DNA of 7,926 nt from Anaerolineales bacterium (GTDB taxonomy: Bacteria; Chloroflexota; Anaerolineae; Anaerolineales; E44-bin32): assembly GCA_030642885.1 (NCBI GenBank), contig DAOWMX010000096.1, positions 1 to 7,926 on the forward strand. Direction: 5' to 3'. The notes below the pieces were generated by a model. The model worked only from the letters and a program-made list of their open reading frames with translations. It was not told the origin of the DNA and did not search any database. Position 1 is the first letter of the stretch; each line of letters opens with the position of its first letter. Shown one piece after another: positions 1-6,172 of this stretch. A program made the translations under genes and the position numbers.

Positions 1-1
1 C

Positions 2-232
2 ACTATCTCGATTGAATATTGCGCAGCTTGACACTACACAGACCGGGCCATCGGTGCGATGGCAGAACTATTAAACACTTATGAATTTAAAATCGACTCC
101 ATCAAACTCATCCCTGCGGATGGGGGAAAATTTGAGGTCATTGTCAACGAGAAGCTTGTGTATTCCAAGCTCGACACAGGTAGACATATCGAGCAGGGGG
201 AGCTTTCAAGGCTTATTGGAGAAGTGCTCTAG
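2..232 (+). CDS. Rdx/SelW-like selenoprotein, 5'-truncated, Sec at TGA 29-31
   Basis: The frame runs from the left edge to TAG at 230-232 with one internal TGA at 29-31. Around it the translation is IEYCAA-[TGA]-HYTDRAI, which places the TGA at the second redox position of the CxxC/CxxU motif of the Rdx (SelW/SelT/SelH) thioredoxin-fold family. Family features continue after it: RAxxxAELLNTY, a LIPADGGKFEVIVN strand pair, LVYSKLDTGRH, and a short acidic C-terminal helix ending GEVL. Length and order match a complete SelW-like domain lacking only its first few residues, which lie outside the window. Rdx proteins are thought to be small thiol oxidoreductases; the substrate is unknown. A hairpin at the expected SECIS distance (47-63) supports Sec decoding. 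TGA elsewhere in the window is a real stop. The alternatives are a nonsense mutation of a CxxC gene or a sequencing error. Family assignment is fairly sure; Sec insertion is an inference. Confidence 0.8.
47..63 (+). promoter_or_regulatory. Bacterial SECIS-like hairpin downstream of the TGA Sec codon
   Basis: GCCATCG (47-53) and CGATGGC (57-63) are perfect inverted repeats enclosing the loop GTG (54-56). This gives a 7-bp stem inside the coding sequence, with 22 nt between the TGA and the loop. Bacterial SECIS elements lie within the ORF just after UGA and have a short apical loop with a G (often GU) at its start, about 16-37 nt downstream. This hairpin fits that description. It would recruit SelB carrying Sec-tRNA. 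An overlapping weaker alternative stem, ACCG/CGGT (42-45 with 52-55), also exists. SelB binding is inferred from geometry only. Confidence 0.65.
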
Positions 233-288
233 AAAACGGATCGGTTTCACATCGCCAGGGTTGATCTTGCCGCTGCTCTCGACCTTGC

Positions 289-293
289 AGGAG
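289..293 (+). promoter_or_regulatory. Shine-Dalgarno that fixes the GTG start of dtd
   Basis: AGGAG at 289-293 lies 10 nt before the GTG at 304. The nearby ATG at 297 is in another frame and stops within four codons, so the GTG is the only sensible start for the deacylase. Confidence 0.7.
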
Positions 294-303
294 AAATGGA
301 TCA

Positions 304-753
304 GTGAAAGTTGTCCTTCAGCGTGTTCGACGCGGCCGAGTTTCGGTTGACGGCGATACGATTGCCGATATTAACCGCGGTTTGGTCGTCCTGATCGGCG
401 TCGGGCAAACCGATACGACGAGTGAAGCGGAGTGGTTGGCGGAAAAGTGCGCCGTCCTGCGAGTATTTGAGGACGAACAGGGCAAAACGAATCTATCTGT
501 AAAAGATGTGGCCGGCGAAGTGCTCGTAGTTTCACAGTTCACCCTTTACGCCGACACGCGCAAAGGTCGCCGCCCCAGCTTCATCAACGCTGCACCTCCA
601 GAGATCGCCCAACCGCTTGTCGATCATTTTGTCGATCGCTTGGCAGGGTTGGGCGTTTCCGTAAAGAAAGGCATCTTCGGCGCCCGCATGCTCGTTGATA
701 TCGAGAATGATGGTCCGGTAACGATCCTTCTTGAGCGTGAGACCCAGTCATAA
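304..753 (+). CDS. dtd: D-aminoacyl-tRNA deacylase (D-Tyr-tRNA deacylase)
   Basis: This 149-residue protein, of the usual length for the family, hydrolyses D-amino acids from mischarged tRNAs (for example D-Tyr-tRNA-Tyr) and also clears Gly-tRNA-Ala, acting as a cytosolic homodimer in translation proofreading. The N terminus [17 protein letters not shown] is typical. The signature [17 protein letters not shown] spans residues 77-93 and includes the conserved SQFT. The C-terminal NDGPVT (135-140) carries the second conserved motif with its Gly-Pro, which in this family forms the cross-subunit Gly-cisPro chiral selector. The start is GTG, supported by AGGAG 10 nt upstream and by the fit of the N terminus to the family; the stop is TAA. 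The gene begins 71 nt after the selenoprotein stop on the same strand, so the two may be co-transcribed. No terminator is evident after it. Identification is secure. Confidence 0.96.
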   Translation: MKVVLQRVRRGRVSVDGDTIADINRGLVVLIGVGQTDTTSEAEWLAEKCAVLRVFEDEQGKTNLSVKDVAGEVLVVSQFTLYADTRKGRRPSFINAAPPEIAQPLVDHFVDRLAGLGVSVKKGIFGARMLVDIENDGPVTILLERETQS

Positions 754-964
754 TAGAGGATCGGCGATAATAGGACTCATTGGCTGGTAAACAGGGTTTT
801 CGCTACAACCGTCCGGTTATCCCATGATCGTTGGGGGAAACGCAGTGTTAATGGCAGGTCCACGTCAGCTTATAGTCCGAAGTGTAAAGTACTGCATGGT
901 ACAATCTGTGAGTATTAATAATGTATCGAGTCTGGTTTCTGGAGCACAAATTAAGGAGGAGTAA
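754..964. other. Intergenic region between dtd and the SPFH gene; possible promoter
   Basis: This 211-bp stretch contains no convincing gene. TACAAT at 900-905 resembles a -10 box but has no good -35 at the right spacing (the region near 877 reads CCGAAG). An inverted repeat, GTAC-TGCATG-GTAC (889-902), overlaps this -10-like box and could be an operator, though it is short. AAGGAGG at 953-959 is a near-perfect Shine-Dalgarno, 5 nt before the ATG at 965. Confidence 0.3.
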
Positions 965-1987
965 ATGAACGTCGCAACATTGATTTCGGCGCTAGCCACA
1001 ATGGCTTGGGTCGCAGGGTTAGCCGTCATTGGGCTGGCAATCGTCCGCGCGGCGCGTGGGCAGCAGTTCAAGGCCGCGGGCTGGATCGTAATAGGAATCA
1101 TCGCGCTCGCTCTGGTTCTTTCAACGGTCAGCGCGGGTCTGATCTTCGTCCAACCCACCGATCGGGGAGTCGTGATCACCGTCGCTGAAGGCGGGGTGCG
1201 ACCTGAAGCGCTTCAACCTGGCTTAAATTGGGTTATACCCTTCCTGGAGAATGTCATCACCTACCCCATCTCGCGCCAAACATACACGATGTCCATCGCT
1301 CCAGAGGAAGGCATAATCAAGGGCGATGACTCGGTTGAGGCGCGAACTTCAGACGGTCAGGTCGTCAGAGTAGACGCCTCCGTGATTTTCTCAATCGACC
1401 CCTCTCAAACTGTCGAGCAGCACATTAAGTGGAACGGGCTCTACGTCGACAACCTCATCCGACCGGTTTCCCGAGGTGTGATCCGCGACGCTGTCTCGCA
1501 GTTTGCCATCGCGGAAGTTTACAGCACAGAGAGATTTGCGTTGAGCGAATTGATCCGGGTTGCCATGGAGAGCTCCTTGGAAGAAGGCGGCTTGATCCTG
1601 CATGAATTCGTACTGCGCAACATCGCTTTCTCCGATGAGTACGCCGATTCCGTTGAACAGAAGCAGATCGCCGAGCAGCTGGCACAGCAGGCGGCTTTTG
1701 TTGTCGAGCAGCGCGAGCAGGAGGCTGAGCAGGCGCGGAAAGTTGCAAAGGGGCAGGCTGACGCGGCGGTAATCGAGGCTGAAGGTCGAGCGCTGGCGCG
1801 CGTCATCGAGGCCGAAGCTGAGAAAGAAGCACTCGATCTCATCGCTGCCGCCCTGAGAGGAAACCCTGACTTGCTGACCTTTGAATACATCCAGAAGTTA
1901 TCGCCGGGTATCCAGGTCATGTTGATCCCGTCGGATAATCCCTTCCTGCTGCCGCTGCCAGAATTGGGGAGTGGGCTGACACCGTAG
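965..1987 (+). CDS. SPFH/band-7 (prohibitin/stomatin-like) membrane protein
   Basis: The protein has 340 residues. Two hydrophobic segments near the N terminus (about 5-29 and 37-62) anchor it in the membrane. An SPFH domain follows (about 63-240): it opens with FVQPTDRGVVIT, contains the family hallmark PGLNWVIPF (85-93), and includes SFD-like beta strands such as VDASVIFSID and VSRGVIRDAV. Residues about 205-295 form an Ala/Glu/Gln-rich coiled coil (EQKQIAEQLAQQ; repeated EAEGRA and EAEAEKEA), typical of the oligomerising helix. The C terminus includes YIQKLSPGIQVMLIPSDN. SPFH proteins assemble into large rings or cages that organise membrane microdomains and often control membrane proteases. 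No NfeD-like or protease partner gene is adjacent, so its role here is unknown. The ATG start is fixed by AAGGAGG 5 nt upstream. It appears monocistronic, ended by a strong terminator. Confidence 0.9.
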   Translation: MNVATLISALATMAWVAGLAVIGLAIVRAARGQQFKAAGWIVIGIIALALVLSTVSAGLIFVQPTDRGVVITVAEGGVRPEALQPGLNWVIPFLENVITYPISRQTYTMSIAPEEGIIKGDDSVEARTSDGQVVRVDASVIFSIDPSQTVEQHIKWNGLYVDNLIRPVSRGVIRDAVSQFAIAEVYSTERFALSELIRVAMESSLEEGGLILHEFVLRNIAFSDEYADSVEQKQIAEQLAQQAAFVVEQREQEAEQARKVAKGQADAAVIEAEGRALARVIEAEAEKEALDLIAAALRGNPDLLTFEYIQKLSPGIQVMLIPSDNPFLLPLPELGSGLTP

Positions 1988-1994
1988 AAACGTA

Positions 1995-2011
1995 GAATTG
2001 AGAATCAATTC
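1995..2011. repeat. Short perfect inverted repeat next to the terminator
   Basis: GAATTGA (1995-2001) and TCAATTC (2005-2011) form a 7-bp AT-rich stem with a GAA loop. It abuts and shares one base with the terminator stem. It may be an accessory hairpin or may protect mRNA ends. Confidence 0.5.
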
Positions 2012-2054
2012 CACCCCCAACTCCTTTTAAGCGAGGAATTGGGGGTGGTTTTTT
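2011..2054 (+). terminator. Rho-independent terminator of the SPFH gene
   Basis: CCACCCCCAA (2011-2020) pairs perfectly with TTGGGGGTGG (2039-2048), giving a GC-rich 10-bp stem with extra TCC/GGA pairing inside. It is followed at once by six T residues (2049-2054). It lies 23 nt past the SPFH stop. It also sits downstream of the convergent minus-strand gene, but there is no good T-run in that direction. Confidence 0.92.
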
Positions 2055-2094
2055 ATTCAGGGCTAAGAAGCCGAGAAGGCTGCGGACCTGCAAG

Positions 2095-3378
2095 TCAACC
2101 CAGGCGGGCTGCCAGGAGCGGCACGAGCATCTCCTCGCTTGATAGGCCACCGTGTCGTCCGATCAGTGGGTTCTCCTTGTTCGCCCACCACAGGTAAGCG
2201 TCCCCGTGGGGGAGGACGGTGAGATCTCCGAGGCGGTCGGGTGAGGTGGGGGCAGGGAGGCCGGGACCATACAGGCAGGCTTTGAGCGCCTGCTCCGAGG
2301 GGAGTGTGGTAAAAGACCCCGGCCAGGTCTTTTTTATATAGGCATTGACGGCTTCGCTTTGGCCGGGACGCAGGTAAAGGTACGGGAGGCGATTTTCCCC
2401 TGTGGGGAGGATGTGAAGCCGCTGGGTGAGATCGGGGTGGTTGCGCAGTTCGAAATTGGGGTCTTTGTGGGTGGTGATCTGTCCGTGGTCGGCAAAGAGC
2501 AGGAGCAGGGTCTTCGCACCGACCTCGGGACTCACCTGGCGGACGAAGTCTTCCATCATCGAAGAAGTGAAAGAGGCAAAGTCCGCCTGTGCTTGCTCAG
2601 AATCCGGTCCATGGCGGTGGGAAAGCCCATCCACCCCGCCGTAATAAACCCAGATATAACGTTTCTTACTTATAGGCTGATCGGCGAGCTTGCGCACACC
2701 GATCCAGAGATCGGCGATACCGCCGAATGTGTGGAGCTGGACGTCGCGGTAGTGCATCCGCGAGAGACCCGATCCGCTGATGCTGTAATGGAGAAAGGCG
2801 TGCGGTTCGACATTCGCTTGCACCAGATGCGGCCCTAGGGTTGGGACGGGAAGGAAGCTCTCCGGATCCAGACCCGCTGAGTAGAGCAACCCGGCGCGGC
2901 CGTCAAATGAGGCTGGCGAGTGGTTGATCATATTCGCGACCAGACCGTATTCTTTTAGAAAAATCTCATACCCCAGAATGCCGTGCTCGGCAGGGCTCCG
3001 GCCGGTCCACAGAGTGGTCGTTGCTGCGCTTGTGGTCGAAGGGACGATGGAAGTAATCGCGCCCAGGAAGCCATCATCGACCAGCGGTTGAAGGAAACTA
3101 GCGCGCCCCTCGAGCCAACGAAGAAAGCGGTGCAGTGCGACCGCATCCACAAGGACGGCCACGACTTGCTCAACCCCCTCCGCAAGCGCATCCAGTTCGG
3201 GAATGTCAAGGCCAGGGTGGGGAAGGTCGGGGGCACCGAGCCATTTGCATACACTGCCCGGGATGTTGAGGATGGAGAGGCCATCATATGCAGGATGCAG
3301 CGCATCCTCGCCCAGATCGATCTCCGGTAATCGATGGTCACGAAGCTTCTGAAGGAGTGAGTTTGTTAGATCAGTCAT
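2095..3378 (-). CDS. Alkaline-phosphatase-superfamily phosphodiesterase (type I phosphodiesterase/nucleotide pyrophosphatase-like)
   Basis: The protein has 427 residues and shows the full two-metal site of the superfamily: D78 in VVAVLVDAV; the probable nucleophile T116 in PSTTSAATTTLWTG, followed by the usual P-AEHG (129-133); D250 and H254 in GGVDGLSHRHGP; D297-H298 in LLFADHGQ; and H409 in IGRHGGLS. This pattern is that of the NPP/phosphodiesterase branch, which cleaves phosphodiesters or phosphonates; the actual substrate cannot be told. No signal peptide or membrane segment is visible, so the protein is predicted to be cytosolic, unlike many secreted NPPs. The ATG is preceded by a modest GAGAG about 9 nt upstream; the stop is TGA. 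It stands alone, convergent to the SPFH gene and divergent from the sugar transporter, so context gives no strong functional link. Superfamily assignment is firm; specificity is unknown. Confidence 0.9.
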   Translation of the reverse strand: MTDLTNSLLQKLRDHRLPEIDLGEDALHPAYDGLSILNIPGSVCKWLGAPDLPHPGLDIPELDALAEGVEQVVAVLVDAVALHRFLRWLEGRASFLQPLVDDGFLGAITSIVPSTTSAATTTLWTGRSPAEHGILGYEIFLKEYGLVANMINHSPASFDGRAGLLYSAGLDPESFLPVPTLGPHLVQANVEPHAFLHYSISGSGLSRMHYRDVQLHTFGGIADLWIGVRKLADQPISKKRYIWVYYGGVDGLSHRHGPDSEQAQADFASFTSSMMEDFVRQVSPEVGAKTLLLLFADHGQITTHKDPNFELRNHPDLTQRLHILPTGENRLPYLYLRPGQSEAVNAYIKKTWPGSFTTLPSEQALKACLYGPGLPAPTSPDRLGDLTVLPHGDAYLWWANKENPLIGRHGGLSSEEMLVPLLAARLG

Positions 3379-3483
3379 AATATTTTTCTCTCAGATGAGT
3401 ATAGATGAACTTCACTGGTCGGATGCTATGCATTGACTTATAATTCTACCCAGCCTTGTAATCTATGCCCCTGAGGAGAATCG
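3379..3483. promoter_or_regulatory. Divergent intergenic promoter region
   Basis: This gap separates the phosphodiesterase (minus) from the transporter locus (plus) and should hold promoters for both. On the plus strand, TTGACT (3433-3438) is spaced 18 bp from TGTAAT (3457-3462); each matches consensus at 5 of 6 bases. Overlapping it is a perfect TATAAT (3439-3444), but with a poor -35 around 3416. On the minus strand, TATACT (complement of 3398-3403) is a possible -10 with no clear -35. No obvious LacI-type palindromic operator was seen. Confidence 0.5.
3473..3478 (+). promoter_or_regulatory. Shine-Dalgarno that supports a TTG start for the first permease
   Basis: GAGGAG lies 5 nt before TTG at 3484. 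The next in-frame ATG (3553) has no purine-rich site upstream. The TTG start is therefore preferred, giving a 23-residue longer polar N terminus. Confidence 0.65.
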
Positions 3484-5196
3484 TTGCAGCAGGCAGTTGG
3501 CTCGGTCGAGCGAGCTCAGCGGGAAACTCCCCCCATCGGATGGCTACAGAAAATGCTCCCTGGCAGTCGCCAGCGGAGAATCCGAGAGTACCTGACCGGG
3601 TACTTAATGATTTTCCCGGCATCGCTGTTGATCTTCATGTTCGGCATTTTCCCTGTAGGTTTTGCGCTCTTCGTAAGTCTTCACAAATGGCGTTTACGAC
3701 GCGGCGATTTCATCGGGATCACGAACTATGTCAAAGCGGTGGATAGCCTGGCCTACGTCCTGCTGTTCGCAATGGGCATAGGTGCGATACTTGGGGCAGT
3801 TCTATTCTTACGCAAGGTTATCCAGAGCGCAACCGAACGAAGCGAAAAACCATGGTTGCTTGCAATCCCTGGCTTCTTCCATGCAGCAGGTTTGATCGCG
3901 TTTGTCCGTTGGACCGTTTTGTTGCTGCCGGAGGTCTTGGATATCGCCCAGAAGATCATAGGCGTTGAGAAGACACAGGAGTTGTTCTACCGTTTGCTAG
4001 GTGAAGCTTTTAAAGTTGACCATGTCTTATCAGCCTTCTATCAATTCCTTTTGCTCACTGCATTGGCTGTCATCGCCGGATTTATCGCTTCACGAATTTG
4101 GAGACATCCCCGAAATTTACAATACCAGGCTCAGCTTGCGATCGTTTGGCTTGCAACCATCCTCGGTGTTTTCCTGCTATGGTTCACATATAGCGAAGCA
4201 GTCCGTGCGTACCAGATTTCTTTAGAGGCGGGGACACAGATCGCGATCTGGCCGCAGGTAATCACCATCGGCTCCGGTGTGCTGCTGATTGTAGCGGCTT
4301 GGTTCGTCTGGCGAAGCGCGGAGGGTCAACCGACAAATAGAGGTTTTATATTCAGACTTCTTGGCGCGATAATGATGCTCGTCGCCGGCTGGATCCTGAT
4401 CGCAGTGCTGCCGCCTGTGATTGCTGCCGGGGACAAGGATTTATGGTCCGGGCTGAAAGTGACCGCCTTCTACTCCCTGGGGACGGTTCCATTTCAACTT
4501 GCGATCTCGCTTTTCCTTGCCGTGCTGCTCTTTCAGAAATTGACAGGGTCAGAGGCTTTCCGGATGATGTTCTTCCTGCCTTACGTCACGCCCTATGTCG
4601 CCAGTGCGGTGGTGTTCCGGCAGATGTTCTCGATCCGCCCTCAAGCGCCGGTGAATCAGTTATTGAAGGCTTTGGGCTTTGATACGTTGAGATGGATCCA
4701 GGAGCCAGAGGGAATTTTTACTTTGATCGCGGAGGGGCTGGGCTTTGCACTTCCCGAATGGGCTGCAGGTCCGAGCCTGGCTCTGGTTGTGATCATGATC
4801 TACTCCGTATGGGTGTATGTCGGCTACGATACGGTAATCTATCTCGCGGGGCTGGGAAACATCTCGACGGAGTTGATCGAAGCTGCCGAGATCGATGGCG
4901 CCGGGCGCTGGGAAGTATTCCGGCACATCATCTTCCCGCTGCTCTCACCTACGACGTACTTCCTTTCTCTCATCGCCATCATCGGGACTTTTAAGGCATT
5001 CGCCCATATTTGGGTGATGCGCCATGAGCTGGCTTTAGGTACCGTAGATACTTTCAGCGTTACCATCTTCCTTGAGTTCTTCGACAAGGTTCGCTATGGT
5101 TACGCGTCAGCGCTAGCATTTGTGCTTTTCGCTATAATATTGAGCCTGACCTTCATCAACAATAAGATCCAGGGATCGCGAGTGTTCTATGGATAA
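3484..5196 (+). CDS. MalF-type sugar ABC transporter permease with a large multi-TM insertion
   Basis: This is one of two membrane subunits of a carbohydrate importer of the binding-protein-dependent class. At 570 residues it is about twice the usual length (near 300). TM1 (about 41-65) is followed by the standard post-TM1 region [20 protein letters not shown] (69-88). The family normally proceeds straight to the core, which here starts only at [19 protein letters not shown] (321-339). The block between (about 89-318) carries roughly six extra hydrophobic segments (about 90-109, 124-148, 185-205, 217-237, 259-276 and 288-313). The core then has helices near 327-350, 362-380, 432-456, 490-511 and 541-561. 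It also has the EAA loop [12 protein letters not shown] (463-474) through FPLLSP, which docks on the ATPase. TTG start with a good Shine-Dalgarno; its end overlaps the next permease by 8 bp, implying coupled translation. Transport role is firm; the substrate and the insertion's function are unknown. Confidence 0.92.
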   Translation: MQQAVGSVERAQRETPPIGWLQKMLPGSRQRRIREYLTGYLMIFPASLLIFMFGIFPVGFALFVSLHKWRLRRGDFIGITNYVKAVDSLAYVLLFAMGIGAILGAVLFLRKVIQSATERSEKPWLLAIPGFFHAAGLIAFVRWTVLLLPEVLDIAQKIIGVEKTQELFYRLLGEAFKVDHVLSAFYQFLLLTALAVIAGFIASRIWRHPRNLQYQAQLAIVWLATILGVFLLWFTYSEAVRAYQISLEAGTQIAIWPQVITIGSGVLLIVAAWFVWRSAEGQPTNRGFIFRLLGAIMMLVAGWILIAVLPPVIAAGDKDLWSGLKVTAFYSLGTVPFQLAISLFLAVLLFQKLTGSEAFRMMFFLPYVTPYVASAVVFRQMFSIRPQAPVNQLLKALGFDTLRWIQEPEGIFTLIAEGLGFALPEWAAGPSLALVVIMIYSVWVYVGYDTVIYLAGLGNISTELIEAAEIDGAGRWEVFRHIIFPLLSPTTYFLSLIAIIGTFKAFAHIWVMRHELALGTVDTFSVTIFLEFFDKVRYGYASALAFVLFAIILSLTFINNKIQGSRVFYG

Positions 5197-6082
5197 TTCT
5201 GCACAAGAAAATAAGGACCGAGGGAAGAAGGGTCGCAAGCTTCATGCTTTGCGCCACGCGATGCGACATTCCCTGACGTATCTAATCCTCATTTTCGGAG
5301 CCCTTTTGGCGGTGATCCCTTTTATTTGGATGCTCTCGACATCAGTGATGTCACTGCCCGAAGCGACAGGAATCCGCTTTTTCCCATCGGAGATTCATCT
5401 GGAGAACTACGTTAATGCATGGGAGGAGGCCCAGTTCGCGGAGTACTTTTGGAACAGCGTCCAGATCACGCTGATTACGCTAACGGGTCAAATCACTTTC
5501 AGCGTGCTGGCCGCGTACGCTTTCGCACGAATTGATTTCCCAGGACGGGATCTGATCTTCGGCATCATGCTCGCAACGATGATGATCCCGGCCATGGTGT
5601 TGATCATTCCTAACTTCCTCCTGGTGACATGGCTGGGGAGGATCGGTCCGATTCCGTGGATCAATAATTGGCCGGCGTTAACGGTTCCCTTCATGGGCAG
5701 TGTTTTTTCGATCTTTCTCTTGCGCCAATTTTTCGCTCAGGTTCCCGATGAGCTCTTCGATGCAGCCCAGATCGACGGGGCTGGACATCTCCGATTTTTA
5801 ACTACGGTTGTCCTGCCGCTGGCGAAGGCCCCGCTGATGGTCATTATCGTGCTTTCTTTCATGGGTTCGTGGAATGCTTTGGCTTGGCCGATGCTGGTTA
5901 CGAATTCCCCGGAATGGCGTCCCATCGCCGTGGGATTGCTCAATTTCATCGATGAAGCAGGGCAGCAGATAAATATGATGATGGCTGGTGCGGTGATCAC
6001 GATCATCCCGATCTTGATCCTGTACTTCTTCACGCAAAAGCAATTTACCGAATCGATCGCCCGCAGCGGCTTAAAAGGGTGA
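5189..6082 (+). CDS. MalG-type sugar ABC transporter permease
   Basis: This is the second membrane subunit, pairing with the MalF-type protein to form the channel. At 297 residues it has normal family length. After a basic, polar N terminus, hydrophobic segments lie at about 28-50, 91-115, 122-147, 162-182, 207-227 and 258-282. The conserved TM1 exit reads [19 protein letters not shown], and the EAA loop [13 protein letters not shown] (187-199) leads to VLPLAKAPL. The loop has Asp for the usual first Glu (DAA), a common variant. The ATG at 5189 lies inside the end of the upstream permease (8-bp overlap) and has only a weak AGGGA 13 nt upstream, consistent with translational coupling. The stop is TGA. 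The expected ATPase is not encoded next to it. Confidence 0.95.
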   Translation: MDNSAQENKDRGKKGRKLHALRHAMRHSLTYLILIFGALLAVIPFIWMLSTSVMSLPEATGIRFFPSEIHLENYVNAWEEAQFAEYFWNSVQITLITLTGQITFSVLAAYAFARIDFPGRDLIFGIMLATMMIPAMVLIIPNFLLVTWLGRIGPIPWINNWPALTVPFMGSVFSIFLLRQFFAQVPDELFDAAQIDGAGHLRFLTTVVLPLAKAPLMVIIVLSFMGSWNALAWPMLVTNSPEWRPIAVGLLNFIDEAGQQINMMMAGAVITIIPILILYFFTQKQFTESIARSGLKG

Positions 6083-6172
6083 TTAAAAGGGAGGTGAACA
6101 TCGACAGACGAGGTCATTAATAAATCCGGGAAGATAAAATTGGGAAAGTTGATTATGTTGAGGAGGATTAGA
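6083..6172 (+). promoter_or_regulatory. Spacer before the binding-protein gene with its Shine-Dalgarno
   Basis: This 90-bp spacer separates the second permease from the lipoprotein. AGGAGG (6161-6166) lies 6 nt before ATG 6173 and fixes that start. In-frame alternatives at 6140 (TTG) and 6155 (ATG) would add 11 or 6 residues (MLRRIR in the latter) before a complete signal peptide and lack such a site. A second purine-rich site, GGGAGG near 6090-6095, has only an 8-codon frame after it. No convincing promoter or terminator hairpin was found, so read-through from the permeases is likely. Confidence 0.6.

Noticed and set aside
29..31. TGA as evidence of a pseudogene or of TGA=Trp recoding
   Set aside because: TGA ends the second permease (6080-6082) and the phosphodiesterase normally and Trp codons are TGG, so recoding to Trp is unlikely. 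The exact CxxU placement and the downstream hairpin favour Sec over decay, though a nonsense mutation cannot be fully excluded.
81..350. 89-residue plus-strand frame across the selenoprotein gene and the start of dtd
   Set aside because: It is out of frame with the Rdx-like sequence and with dtd, has a low-complexity Ser/Leu-rich product and no Shine-Dalgarno. It is a shadow.
824..964. 46-codon plus-strand ORF whose TAA abuts the SPFH start codon
   Set aside because: No Shine-Dalgarno precedes the ATG at 824, only a distant G-run precedes the ATG at 851, and the product has no recognisable features. Its last codons are the SPFH Shine-Dalgarno itself, so the arrangement looks fortuitous.
2359..2838. 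159-residue plus-strand frame inside the phosphodiesterase
   Set aside because: It lies opposite a gene with complete catalytic motifs and shows no family features of its own.
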